Shown: one piece after another, positions 22,782 through 35,241 of the stretch
How the letters are laid out: every line of letters starts with the position of its first letter
Position numbering within the stretch: the first letter of the stretch is position 1
Assembly: GCF_000281045.1 (NCBI RefSeq)
Contig: NW_008246104.1
Coordinates: 382,869-445,608 of the forward strand
Direction of reading: 5' to 3'
DNA: 62,740 nucleotides
Source of the DNA: Saprolegnia diclina VS20
Lineage: Eukaryota > Oomycota > Saprolegniomycetes > Saprolegniales > Saprolegniaceae
The notes under the pieces: model-generated
Told to the model about the DNA's origin: nothing
Databases searched by the model: none
The model's input: only the letters and a program-made list of their open reading frames with translations
Position numbers and translations under genes: made by a program

Positions 22782-24348
22782 GTGCGACCACGCCCTGTAC
22801 CAATGCTCAGCAGCATACCATCCTTACTCGATTGCCACCATACTGCAACACGATTGTGTAAATAACGACGCCGTCATGGCTCTTTTTGTTGAGTTTACTT
22901 GGCTTTGCCGCCTGTTTGCGACTAGCGTAGGCTTCCAAGACATCTTAACCGACGCCTTGTCTTCGTCCGGCATGCGTGCGGGCATCTTCTCGCGGCTACA
23001 CGGCGCCGAGCACTTGGATCGTTGCGGGTGGGCAAGCGCTAGCTGAGTTGTCGATGCTGAACATAGCGCCGGTCGGGAAGCAGCGTGCGTTGTATGCGCT
23101 GGCGTACAAGTACGTGTGCGCGAAGCACGGTCGGTCACTCCGTATGGCGGCACCGGCCACGAGCCCGTCAGTGGCACGTCGTCGGGCGGGGCCGTTTTGC
23201 AGTAGGCTGGAGAAGAGAGGACGATCTGTAACACAACATAAGACACGCGTCCCATGTCTGCATTGACATTCGTTAACTTTAGCACTACGCCTTGCGTGTC
23301 ACGCGGTCTTGGCGGCCGTCTTTGACACGGGAAACAACGACAATGAAATGGAGGTCGAGCGCGTCCGTCAAGATCAGCGAGATACCGTGCTCACCTTGAA
23401 GGGACACGCTTGTCCGTCATTTCGTCGCCGTTGTCGTCCGTGTCAAAGATGGCGGCCGGCGACCACGTAGCGTCGGGCGACGTGGCCGCGCTGCTATTCG
23501 TCGGGAGGTCGTCACCGCGGCCTATGTCAAAGTCGGCAACAAGGCGGAAACGGACGCGCTGTTGTCGACGAAGAGCAGCCAGGAAACGTTGCGCGAGGCG
23601 ACTGTAAGGCTAGCCATCGTGACATTGTCGCTGTTACTCGTGTCGACGCCGAGGCCCATGCTGGCTTCCCGCCGTCGTCGGCAGCGCTGCCTGTGGCGTC
23701 CTCGTCGTCCACGAAGTGCAAAGAGGCGAGAACCAGGCGCTGCCTTGGCTGTGCGAGGCGAGTGTGGCCGCGGAACCATCCACCGCGCTGCCACCGATCG
23801 TGGGCCGTAGCTTGTGTCGACGCCAAGGCTCATGGAGGGCTCCAGCAGCGCAAGCGCTATGGCATCGTTGCGCACGCTGTTCTTGATGTCGCGTCCGCCT
23901 AGTGGCGGCCTGAGAGCGCTGCTTACCGTGGCACTGCGCCCGGGCTGTGGCAGTGTTGGCAGCGGCGTCGCAGCGCGTCATTCCCTCAAAATGCCTCTGT
24001 TTGGATCTTTGCTATTACTATCCGGTCGTCCGGATAACGGCGACAAGCCCAGGGTCTGACCGCCACCCCGCGACCCGCTTGTCGATGCAATGAGCCTTGC
24101 TGTGCACCTCGTTCGTAGTATTTCCTGCCGTGCCCACTGCCACATGGGCTTGAACTTGAAGCATTGCGCCGCCAGAAGGTGCAGAACAGGAGCGCGCGTC
24201 TCGACTAATAGTAGTACTATTACACATCGTGAGCGACTAACTAGCGAGATCCTTCGGTCGCCTTGAGTTGCTTGAGCGAGAAAGGCGTGTTATCCGTCAA
24301 AGTCAAATTTGGCGTCGGCCGTTTCGCTCCATTTCCCAACGGCCCGAG
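22782..24348. pseudogene. Intergenic with probable decayed coding fragments
   Basis: No intact gene. On the minus strand, 23150-22990 contains a short protein-like stretch (CFAHTYLYASAYNARCFPTG followed by MFSIDNSASACPPATIQV), rich in Cys as in secreted proteins, but I could not extend it to a full gene. Two related 25-base segments occur at about 23638 and 23813 (gtgtcgacgccgaggcccatg versus gtgtcgacgccaaggctcatg), which suggests an internal duplication that has diverged. Frames between 23300 and 24000 are broken. Confidence 0.35.
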
Positions 24349-27300
24349 ATGTCCAAGGCCGAGTACCAGGCGCTCAAGGCCCGGCTCCGGCACGAATGCA
24401 GCCAGCGGCGCATCCGCCTCGAAGAGTTTATGAAGACCTTTGACGTGCACAAGACCAAGAAGGTGACAACTGACCAGTTTGCGCGAGCGCTCGACGCCAG
24501 CGGTGTTCGACTCAGCCGCGCCGAAGTCGACTTGCTGCTGCTAAAGTACCGTGTGCCCGAGACGCCGCGGCTCGTCGACTACCGCCGGTTCTGCGACCTC
24601 ATCGACAAGAGCTGCACGGCCAAGGACCTCGAAAAGAAGTTTAAAACCAAACTCTCGCTCGAGACAGTGCGCCCGACGCAAGCCGGCGCGTTCACCAAGC
24701 AGCTCCCGAGTAGCGACACGGAGGTCGCCGCGCTGCGCTCGATCACCGAGCAGCTCGCCCGCGCCGTGCGCATCAAGGTCGATAGCCATCGTCACTACCT
24801 TCACATGACAATATTGTCCATCTCTAGGGCGTCGTGCTCAAAGATGTGTTTCACGATTTCGACAAGAGCAACTCGGGGTTTGTAACGCAAGCGCGCTTCA
24901 CACGGGACCTCTTTGGCATCCTCGGCGACGTCGACCCGAGTGCGCTCCGCGTGCTCCTCAAGGTCTACGGCGCCGGCCTCGACGTCAACTACAAGCTGCT
25001 GCACCACGATTTGACCGACGGCGTCTTTCCTGCGTACAGCAACAATGGCGTGACGGCATCACCGCGGGCCAAGCGCCGGGTCGGCAACCAGTATGGCATC
25101 ACCGAAGCCGACGCGATCGAGGGCCCACTGCGCGAGATTGCGGCCCGGGACCGAATCCGCGTCAAGAACTTCTTTACCGACTATGACCGGATGCGATCGG
25201 GCAAGTGCACGGAAGCGCAGTTCATGCGCGCTGTCAAGGTACATGGACACACCGACGAGTTGGTACACACAAGGGTATGTGTAGGTGTGCTTTGGCGCGC
25301 TCACGCAGAGCGACTTGGACGTTCTCGTCGCCAAGTACTCGTGCGGAATCGTCGACGTGAGCCACGAGCGCAAGGTCGACTACATTGCGTTTTGCAAGAG
25401 CATTTCGCTCGGCGACACGCCCGACGAGCTCGAAAACAACGACGACGACGACCGAGAAGCGCATAGCGTGAGCGTCGATGTGCCCACGCTGCCGTCGGCC
25501 GCCTGCTCCCGCGGCCTCCGCGGCGCGCTCTCGGAAGTCGAGCTCGCCGACTGGCACGCCCTCATGCGGCGCCTGAGCTTTAGCGTCACGACGCGCCGCA
25601 TTGCGCTCAAGCCCGCGTTCACCGACTTTGACCGCGGCAAGACCGAGTGCGTCACGTGCGAACAGTTTGCGCGGGTAATGTTTCAAGTTGAAGTTGGTGG
25701 AAATGACGTGGCGCGCGTAGGTTCTGGCGCTCTTCAACTTGCACATCACGTCGCCGGCCGAGAAGCACGTGGTGCTGAAGCGGTATGCGAGCACGCGCCT
25801 CAACTCGGCGCCTCTCGCGCAGCTCGCGTTTGACAACAAGGCGTTTCTCAACTACAAGACATTTTGCCTCGACTTGGACGCTTACGAGTCGACGCAGCGC
25901 CCGGCGTCGAGCGGCGGCGACCCAATCAAGCACGGCGGTGTGCCCAAGGTGACCGACGACGCTCCGTCCGAGGCCAACGTGCAGCGGACGCTGCCAATGC
26001 TTTTGCGCTACATCAAACAGAAAGCCAAGCGCGACCGGCTCCGCGTCGAAGAGTATTTCCGCGACTTCGACCGCCTCCGCAAGGGAAAGATCACGCGGTA
26101 CTCCACTAATGCCTCTGTTGCCCAACGGGTTCAACGCGGAACGTAGGGCACAGTATGGCGGTGGCTTGCACGCCGCGGGCTTCATCCTCTCGCCCGTGGA
26201 CCTCGATTTGCTCGCATCGGCGTTTCCATACCACGAAGAAGTCGACGTCGAGGTTCGTGCCGCTCGCTGTGCGTATTGTGATAGCAATGACGCAGGGCGC
26301 GTCGATGGTGGCGTGGACGCGCTTTGTCGATGAAGTCGAAGCTGTCTTTACGGTCAAAGGGTACATGAGGACAATGTGTACGGGCCATCGAACGACATGC
26401 CATGTAGCCTCGAGCGCGAGCCGACCAAAGACATTTCACACGCGATTGAAGCCGCCGAGCAGGCCGATGCGATCACCGACACGGTTGACATCTTGATACA
26501 ATGTACAAAGCCTCCAGCTTGTCGTAGGCGCTGAGTGCGCGAGACGAAGCCATCGTCATGGCGTCGCTTCAGACGATGCTGTCGCGCATGCTCACCAAGC
26601 GCCTCGATATCAAGCCGTCGTTCGAGGACTTTGACGTGGCCAACCAAGGCTTCATCTCGCACACCAAATTCGAGCGTGTGCTCTCGGTCTTTCAGCTGCT
26701 GCCGGCCGACGCGCCGACGTGCCGCGCCCTCTGCATCAAGTTTTCAGAGCGCGGGAACGCACCAATGCCGGGCGTAAGCTCGACGTGCGACGTCAACTAC
26801 CGAGCGTTCTTGCATGGGCTGTCGCAGCTCCAAGGCGGCGCGGGTCGCGTGCCAGGTACTCGACCCTTCTTCTCGTACCAATGAAAAGGCAACAATGTCG
26901 TAGGGGCGCGCGAGTACCGATTGCTGCTCGCGGCTGGGAGCAACATGGATGGCAATGCTGCCGCCGCGCTCCGCCGGTCGAAAGCGACGCCGCATGCGGT
27001 ACGCCTTCCATCGCTGCTCAAGGACCTGCGGTATGCATGCCCGATTGGGTATTTGAGCTTCAACGTCGTCTCGATGTAGGCTGCAAGTCGACGCCAAGCG
27101 GATTCGCATCAAGCAGTTCTTCGCCGAGAGCGACCGGCTCCGCACGGGCGACATCACGGTCGCCAAGTTCCACACGGCCATCAACCGCTGCGGCCTCGTT
27201 GTCAACGCCGACGACGTGCACACGCTCAACGCGGCCTTTGCCTCGGCGAGTCGACCGGACCAAATCGACTACCGCACCTTTCTGCAAGCCATCGAGTCGA

Positions 27301-27720
27301 CTGCGCACACCGAGGTTGACTGCTCGATGCGTTGGCTGTCTCAAGCGGCTGTAGGACTGCCGCGACGAGGTGCCGGCGCCGGACCGGTCGCCCGCGCTTG
27401 ACGCGCTCCTCGGGCGCATTCGAACGGCGGTCGAGTTTCGCCGGTACTTGCGATGGTAGTATGGACACTATTGTCATGCTGGTTGTAGACTCAACATGAA
27501 GCCGTACTTTGAAGACTACGACCACAACTTTCTCATGCACGTAACCACGACGCAGTTTGCGGCCGTGCTCAACCTCATGCGCATCGAGCTGTCGCCCGCC
27601 GAGACGTCGCTGCTCACGCACGCGTACGCTGTGCACCACGGGCGCCAAGTCAACCCGGACGTCCACTACCTCCGGTTCCTCGAAGCTGTCGACCCCGTGT
27701 ACGGACCAGCCGTGCAGTAG
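24349..27720 (+). CDS. EF-hand-like repeat protein, 954 aa, 12 exons
   Basis: Exons: 24349-24777, 24828-25238, 25285-25674, 25721-26097, 26147-26252, 26296-26360, 26408-26483, 26528-26855, 26904-27030, 27080-27314, 27355-27443 and 27489-27720. The lengths sum to exactly 955 codons. The protein is a string of paired helix-loop-helix units with the shape (I/L)R(L/V)(E/K)xFFxDFDxxxxGxITxxQFxRAL: RIRLEEFMKTFDVHKT, LKDVFHDFDKSNSGFVTQ, RIRVKNFFTDYDRMRSG, LRVEEYFRDFDRLRKG, DIKPSFEDFDVANQGF, RIRKQFFAES-like and MKPYFEDYDHNF. These follow the EF-hand spacing, but most loops lack the full set of acidic calcium ligands; DKSNSGFVT is the best preserved. Similar multi-EF proteins such as EFCAB6 occur in ciliated eukaryotes. 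A flagellar or calcium-sensing role is a guess. Confidence 0.85.
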
Positions 27721-28285
27721 GCGCTGGCTATGCATCCGTTGACTGCACATAAGACACTGCATGCCAAACAGATACAGTGTAGAGACGACGAACGAGTGGG
27801 TGGCGGCGGCGACTTCACCGGCGATCATCGCATCTGGATCGACGCCGCCGACGGGCGACGAAGGATTCCACGGACACCCACATCTGAACCGAGCCATCTC
27901 CACTGGTCGTGTCCCACGTGTCTCGGTAACGCGGCGCGGTGGCAGGGATGGGCGGACGCCGCCGAGCCGACCAGATGCTCGAGCCAGCACCCGTCGAGTC
28001 ATCGTCATGGCCATAGAGCCGCGGCGATGCCATTGCGCATCGCTGGCGGCCTTGTATAAAAGCGGCGCCACATCCGCCGGTGGCGTTGAAGTTGCCAATG
28101 CGTGCTGCAAGGCCATTGGCCAAAAAGGCTGCCTTTTCTCAGTCGCTGAGGGCCACTTCTGTGGGGTTAGGCCAACGTCGCTGATTGGCCAAATGTGCAC
28201 GCGAAAAACGCGCTGATTGGTGGAGATCCCGCAACGGATCAGGTGGGTCTGGGGGCCAGAATTGCTTTGCGCCTCCGACGACAAG
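27721..28285. promoter_or_regulatory. Upstream region of 2-oxoglutarate dehydrogenase with three inverted CCAAT boxes
   Basis: No gene is supported in these 565 bases. Three inverted CCAAT boxes precede the OGDH start: gccattggcc near 28111, gctgattggcc near 28179 and gctgattggtgg near 28212. A tataaaagcgg TATA-like element sits at 28055, further upstream than usual, so it may serve another start or be chance. Confidence 0.4.
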
Positions 28286-31200
28286 ATGGCGCAATGGTCC
28301 AAGCTTGCCGCGGCCTCGCGCGTGCTCCGCCGGAGCACGACCATGAAGGCGCCGCTCCTCCGCACCTTTAGCTCGGCGCCGCACCCGTCCGAGTCGTTCA
28401 TCAATGGCACCAACAACGTCTACGTCGAAGAGATGTACCGGTCGTGGACCAAGGACCCGTCGAGGTACATGCTCCATGCATCGATGCGACCATGGCACTA
28501 AGCGGGTTATTGCTGTAGCGTGCACAAGAGCTGGGATGTCTACTTTCGCCAGGTAGACCAAGGCGCCGTGCCCGGCGAAGCCTTTATCCCGCCGCCGACG
28601 GTCCAGGCCGGCGTGACGCCGGTCGTGCGCGGCGCCGCCGCTACGAACCCGCTTGGCATCAACCACGCGCTTGGCTTGAGCTACTTGATCCGCGCGTACC
28701 AGAGCCGCGGTCATGAGATGGCCAACTTGGACCCGCTTGGCCTCCAGGAGCGCCCGGTGCTGCCGGAGCTCGACATCAAGATGTACGGCTTTACGGAGGC
28801 GGACCTTGACAAGACGATCGACATCCCCAAGAACTTTGCGTCGGGTGTCACGGGCTTTCTAGAAGAGCTCTCGGAGGGCAAGAACCCGACGCTTGGCCAG
28901 ATCGTGCAGCGCCTCAAGGAAACGTACTGCAGCTCGATCGGCGTGGTACGCCCATCCCTCTCGATACATGCAGCTGAGTTTTCCATGTAGCAATACATGC
29001 ACATTCCGGACCGCGAAAAGTGCAACTGGATCCGCACGCACGTCGAGCACCTCGTGAAGAAGGAAGAGTCGAAGGAGAAGAAGATGCACATCCTCGAGCG
29101 TCTCGCCTTCTCGGTCAACTTTGAAAAGTTCCTTGGCAACAAGTACAACACGACCAAGCGCTTTGGTCTCGACGGTGGCGAGTCGCTCATCCCGGGTCTC
29201 AAGTACATGATTGACCGTGCGACCGAAATGGTCTCCATATCTATCAACTTGATACATTCGCGCTCATATCTTTTTGCATTAGGGCATGGAGCACGTCGTG
29301 GTCGGCATGCCGCATCGTGGCCGCCTCAACGTGCTTGCCAACGTGATTCGCAAGCCGATCCAGCAGATCTTCAAGGAGTTCCAGGGCACCCACTTCGACT
29401 TGGACAAGTACGTCAACGACGTCGACGACTGGAGCAACTCGGGCGACGTCAAGTACCATCTTGGCACGTCGTTTGACCGCACGTACCCGGACGGCCGCAA
29501 GGTCCACCTGAGCCTCGTCGCCAACCCGTCGCACCTCGAGGCGGTCAACCCCGTCGTCGAAGGCAAGGTCCGCGCCAAGCAGTACTACCTCGGCAACGAC
29601 GACGAAGCCGAGAAGAAGGTGCTGCCGCTCCTTCTCCACGGTGACGCTGCCTTCAGCGGCCAGGGCGTCGTGTACGAAACTATGCACCTCTCGGAGCTCG
29701 AAAACTACGACACGGGTGGTACCATCCACGTCGTCGTCAACAACCAGATTGGGTTTACGACGGACCCGAAGAACTCGCGCTCGTCGCAGTACTGCTCGGA
29801 CGTCGGCAAGGCCATGAACGTGCCGATCTTCCACGTCAACGGCGACGACCCGGTCGCCGTCGTCAAGGTGTTTGAGCTCGCGGCCGAGTGGCGCCAGACG
29901 TGGCGCTCGGACGTCATTATCAACCTCACGTGCTACCGCAAGTTTGGCCACAACGAGATTGACAACCCGTTCTTCACGCAGCCGCTCATGTACAAGAAGA
30001 TCGGCACGATGCCCAACGTGCTCGACACGTACGCGCAGCAGCTCGTGGCGTCGGGCGTCGCGACCATGGCCGAGACGGACGCGGTCATTGCCAAGGTGTG
30101 GGACTTTTTTGGCCGCACGTTTGAGGAGAGCAAGAACTGGGAAGACTCGAAGAAGTCGGACTGGCTCGCGAACCGCTGGGAGTCGTTCAAGAGCCCGACG
30201 CAGCAGTCGCGCATCCGCCCGACCGGCGTCGAGATCGACACGCTCAAGAAGATTGGCGACAAGCTCACGACGGTCCCCGACGGCTTTGAGCTCAACTCGC
30301 AGCTCAAGCGGATCATTGCGACCAAGCGGTCGTCGATCGAGACCGGCGAAGGCCTCGACTGGAGCTCGGGCGAGGCGCTCGCGTGGGGCTCGCTCCTCCT
30401 CGAGGGCAACCACGTGCGCATCTCTGGTCAGGACGTGGAGCGTGGTACGTTCTCGCACCGCCATGCGGTCCTCCACGACCAGAAGACCAACACCGAGTAC
30501 GTGCCGCTCAACACGCTTGCGCCGACGCTCAACCCGTCGGCGCCGCTCGTCAACACGGGCGGCAACTCGCAGGCGCCGTTCGTTGCGAGTAACTCGTCGC
30601 TCTCGGAGTTTGGTGTCCTCGGCTTTGAGCTCGGCTACTCGCTCGAGAACCCGAACGCGCTCGTCATGTGGGAAGCCCAGTTTGGCGACTTTGTCAACGG
30701 CGCGCAGATCATCATCGATCAGTTTTTGAGCGCTGGCGAAGACAAGTGGATGCGCCAGTCGGGCCTCGTGATGCTCTTGCCGCACGGCTATGAGGGCCAG
30801 GGCGCCGAACACTCGTCATGCCGCATCGAGCGCTTCCTCCAGCAGACGGACGACGACCCGAACGTCGTGCCGCCGATGGACGAAGACCACCGCATGCAGA
30901 TCCAGCAGACCAACTGGCAGATTGTCTACTGCTCGACGCCGGCCCAGTACTTCCACGTGCTCCGCCGCCAGCTGCACCGGGAGTTCCGCAAGCCGCTCAT
31001 CTCGGTCCAGCCCAAGTCGCTTCTGCGGTTGAAGCAGGCGTCGTCGTCGCTCGCGGAAATGGGCCCGGGCACCAAGTTCCACCGCGTCCTCGGCGACGAT
31101 ACGGCGCTCGTCGCCAACGACAAGGTCAAGCGCGTGCTCTTTTGCTCGGGCAAGATCTACTACGACCTCGCCGCCGAGCGCGAGGCCAACAAGATTGACG

Positions 31201-31554
31201 ACATTGCGATCGTCCGCGTCGAGCAGATCGCGCCCTTCCCGTTTGACAAGGTCGCCGAGTACGCGGCCAAGTACCCGAACGCCGACGTCAAGTGGGTCCA
31301 AGAAGAGCCCGAAAACATGGGCTTTTGGACGTATGTGAGCCCGCGCTTCGAGACGGCGGTATGTTGCCATCTTGATACGAGGTTGATACTGAGCGATTGG
31401 GTGTTTCTAGCTCAAGACGATCAACCAGGACACGCGCCGTCCGTCGTACATTGGCCGTGTCGCGTCGGCGGCCCCCGCGACGGGCTACCACGCGGTTCAC
31501 AACCTCGAGCAGACGCGCATTATCGGCAAGGCGCTCGGCTTGCCGACCAAGTAA
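28286..31554 (+). CDS. OGDH: 2-oxoglutarate dehydrogenase E1 component, mitochondrial
   Basis: Thiamine-diphosphate enzyme of the TCA cycle; decarboxylates 2-oxoglutarate and passes the succinyl group to E2. Five exons: 28286-28464, 28519-28945, 28991-29230, 29283-31358 and 31411-31554, giving 1021 aa, the usual length. The N-terminus is Arg/Ser-rich (RVLRRSTTMKAPLLRTFSS), as for a mitochondrial targeting peptide, followed by SFINGTNNVYVEEMYRSW. Hallmarks: GMPHRGRLNVLANV, HLGTSFDR, NPSHLEAVNPVVEGK, GDAAFSGQGVVYET, NNQIGFTTDP, NGDDPVAVV, YRKFGHNEIDNP, FSHRHAVLHDQ and LPHGYEGQGAEHSS. The ThDP-binding GDxxF...NNQ segment is intact. The last exon ends PSYIGRVASAAPATGYHAVH. Downstream is the 3' end of a minus-strand receptor kinase, 150 bp away. 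Confidence 0.98.
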
Positions 31555-31704
31555 AGCTGGAGGATGCTGCCGTCAACACCCTTCCATTGCAATACAAAAC
31601 CACTCTTTTTACACGCCACCAGACAATGTTGTCCAGTGTATCGATACGACATGATCAACATCGTCGTTGGGTCTACATGCGACATGACAACTTGAATATA
31701 CGAC

Positions 31705-34425
31705 TTAGGCGTGGAGGTGGTGGAGCCATGTATGCACTTGGCTGGCGGTCGGCCGCGCATTTTGATCGTAGGCCAAGCACTTGGTCGCGATCGCTAGCAG
31801 CGACGGCGGACACGACGGCGAGAAGGTTGGGCGCAAGTCGCCGGCGACCACCAGCATCGCGATGCGCGCTTTGGTCATTTGCACGTTGCCACCGGCGTCG
31901 GGCAACAGCAAGGAAAAGTCGGCGTACGGGATCTTGTGCGTATCGAGCTCCGAGAGCAGGACGCCGAGCGAGTACATGTCGGCCTTCTCGCTGTAGCGCA
32001 CGCCCTTGAGCACTTCGGGGGCGATCCACGGGATGGTGCCGATCTCCGACGTCATCGTGTTGTCGTCCTCGTCGTAGAGCCGACTCGAGCCAAAGTCGCC
32101 GAGCTTGGCGACAAAATCCGAGCCAATGAGCACGTTCTTGGCCTTGAGGTCGCGGTGGACGACCGTGGGGTCGCACGCGTGGAGGTACCGAAGGCCCTTG
32201 ACGACGTCGAGCAGCAGCGACGCTTTGGTCACGTCACACGCGACGTTGGCGCGCTTGGCGTCCGCGGCCGTCCACGCCAGTTGCGGCCGCGACTGGAGGA
32301 GGCCCCAGAGGTCGCCGTGCTCCATGTACTCGGTCAACAGCGCAATGTTATGCAGATGCGTCCACGTGACACCGAGAAAACCGACCACGTTGGGGTGCTC
32401 GAGCTGGCTCATGAGCCGGATCTCGTCCATAAAGGCTTCGACGGCGGCCGTGTCGTCGGCGCGCTCGGGCCGGAGCCGCTTCATTGCGACCTTGGTCTCA
32501 CGCCCGCGCAGCACCAAGGTGGCGACGTACACGACGCCGTACCCGCCCTTGGCGACCACCGCCTTGTGCAGAATGGACTGCGCGGGGATGATGGCGCCGT
32601 GAAACCGCGCGTCAAAGCGCACGTCGTTGGCAACTGCGGCCGCGCGATCGAGAATCGCAGCTTCGAGGTCGCTGCTGCGGTCGGTCGTGCTGAAGAGCCA
32701 CTTCGAGGTCCGGGTTTGGCGCCGCTTGTAGAACACGCCAAGCGCCACGAGCAGTAGCAACGCAAAGAGGAGACCCGCGATGATGCTGATGAGGCTCGTG
32801 GCGTCGCCGCCTACAGGGGACAGCGGCGGCAGCGGATACCTCGTGTCGGGGAGTATACAAATCGGAAACGTATTCCAGAGCAGCTCGGTGCGCACGTGGC
32901 CGACGCACGAGACGTTGGTCGTCGTCGTGCTCAGAAAGATGTCGCAAGGACCGGCGCCGGTGAAGCGTCCCGCACCGTCGACGTGGTTGATGTACGAGAG
33001 GGCGGTCGAGTTGTTGGCGAGATTCGATAGCAGCTGGAACTGCGACGCATTGGCGTAGAACGCGCTAATGTTGTTGCGCGCCAGACAGCTAGGCCAGGTG
33101 GGGTTAGGGTTGCAGCTTGAAACAGTGTACCGTACAGTGTTTGGAGCGCGGCGGGAAAGTTGGCGCGAATCTCTGTGATGCCATTGTCCACGAGCTCCCT
33201 AGTGTTGCAACACTCGTGATAAGTGCACAGTAGACATGGACCGAGGCGTACAAGTAGCCAAGCGACGACGGAAATGTGACGTTGTCAAGGCTCAAGAGGC
33301 CATTCGATGACAGATTCCTAACCATGGTTAGACTCAAGCAGACAATGTGTCCATACAGGTGTAAGAGGAGGGGCGGCCACGTGACGTCATCGATGCGCGA
33401 AATGCGGTTGCCGCCAACGTCACTAGTTAGAGTTCAACAATGAGCAAGGGATGTCGTGTCGTTGCGGGGCGTACATGGTCACCAACATGTGTGGAAATGC
33501 GATATCGCGGAGTGTCTCGAGCTTGTTGTCGGACATAAAGCTATGAGTGTGATGAGCACAAGCAAAAGACTTGGCGAAAGCATACAGGCCCTCGAGGTTC
33601 CATGGTAGGCTGTCGGTGCCATCGAGAGTGCGGATCTGGTTGCGGTCCAAGACGCTACGCATGCGCGTCACACCTCTTTCAACCAATCGGTAGGGTGCTG
33701 TACAGGGCCGCGAGGTTCTTGGCGTTGACTTTGCCCAGTTTCGAAATCGAGTTGTTCTGGAGGCTCCTACGCGACCATGAGGAGCCGCCACGTCATACAG
33801 TGTTTCATACAGTGTTTTGAGCGTCGGTGGAAACGCAATGTTGTCGATGGAGCGAATCGAGTTGTTGCCCATTTGCCTAGCATTTTCAAAACCAATGAGC
33901 GCCATAGATATATCGACGTGGCGGGCCGCACAAGGTCGTGGCCGAGATGACGTCGCCGGCAAAGTCCAACGCGAGACTCGGGTTCAGCGTTTGAATCCCG
34001 AGGTCGTCCAGCACACTACACACACGGTTGTGAGAACACGGGAGGTCCCACCAACAAAACTACGCCTACATGGTGGCGACGGTGCTTGGGAGGCTCTCGA
34101 TGTGGTCGACGCGGTTGTTGTCTGAAAAATTGACATCGAGGCCGTTCATGATCGTCATGAGGCCCGCGACCGTCGAGTTCATGCCGTTGCGCCGCTTCTC
34201 CATCGCGGCGCGCGAGACGCGGCCGAGCGGATGCCAAATGCAGGTCGGCGACAAGAGCGGCGCCCACGTCGACGGGTAGGTGAAGTTGACATTGCCGCAG
34301 TCGGTCGTGAACGTGCGCTGCGTGACCGTGCGCGGGAGGCGGTTGCCGAGGACGCCCCAGATGGTCACGGCGGCGTCGACAGCGACCGCAAAAAGCAAGC
34401 TCCAGGCGACTGCGTGGCGGTGCAT
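31705..34425 (-). CDS. LRR receptor-like protein kinase (TKL type), catalytically complete
   Basis: Start ATG at 34425 gives a signal peptide (VAWSLLFAVAVDAAV), then a Cys-containing cap, then eight short exons each carrying one leucine-rich repeat. All are joined by phase-2 introns that cut a Leu or similar codon (for example SLQNNSISKLGKVNAKNLAAL). The last exon, 33088-31705, holds a juxtamembrane region, the membrane helix SLISIIAGLLFALLLLVALG and the kinase domain. Catalytic features are all present: GGYGVVYVA glycine loop, VAMKRL lysine, HRDLKAKN catalytic loop, LGDFGSSR and IAPEVL. It is therefore a predicted active plasma-membrane receptor kinase of the tyrosine-kinase-like class (Ser/Thr specificity likely). 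About 750 aa. Its tandem neighbour at 35242-37828 is a paralog with a degenerate kinase domain. Ligand unknown. Confidence 0.9.
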
Positions 34426-35241
34426 CTGCGTCGAATGGTCGAATGCAGCATCGCTCGACGGTTCGAACGCGCCGTTAGATCATCCATGGGTTGATGGCGC
34501 CAGCTGGGACTGCGGCAAAGAGAGGAGAGTGTGCCACGGCTCCTGGTTATACTATATTTTGTATGGAATAGGGTTAGGGTTGGAGGAGAGTGGCCTGGCC
34601 ACCGCCTGTCGGGCAGCTCGGTCCAGAGCTGTCAGGACCTGCGCCTCACATTACAGCATCGGCGCTATGCATAGAGCAGCGCCCATCTCGGTGCTCAGGA
34701 AGGTCGCACGACCACACGAGGGTTCACACCCACAAGTACCATGGTGGGCGTGCGCGACAAGTCCGCCACGTCCTTTCTTTGTGCGTCCAGGCGCATCCAG
34801 ATTGTGAGTTGGCAGCACAGCGCTCCATTTCGCATCATGGACGCAACATCCCTATCTCGCCATCGAACGGAGCGGGCGACTCAGATCAGGCGCGCGTTCG
34901 GATGACGCCACGTGCTATGGCGTTATTCACACTGCATATCCTGCGGCAACGTTGCGAGATGGCAAGTCTCGGCATCGACGCGCCGTGCTCAGGTGTATGT
35001 ATACTTCTCCTCGATCACCAAGAAAGGCGACAAAATCTCGTCTGCAGTCTGTAGTAAGCAGCGAACGGTGCCACGACGTCTCACCTTCTCACAGTCCTTA
35101 TGTGGGACAATGCCCATGATGTACCGTGGGGCCTTGCACAGTAAATTCGTACGAATTGGCCGGATTCGTGCGAGATTGCACGTGTGTCAACAAAAACAGC
35201 AATTTCATGACGTGGCAGGCTGCCATGGACGACCGTTTCAA
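34426..35241. other. Intergenic spacer between tandem receptor genes
   Basis: This holds the promoter of the downstream minus-strand kinase and the 3' end region of the pseudokinase gene. Open frames on the plus strand have poor codon use and are rejected. A gggttagggttgg run occurs at about 34567, and a second gggttagggttgc at about 33109 inside an intron of the kinase gene. Confidence 0.5.

Noticed and set aside
33105-34580. Two gggttagggtt runs (about 33109 and 34567) as telomere-like repeats
   Set aside because: Only one and a half units each, one inside an intron and one in a promoter; no array.
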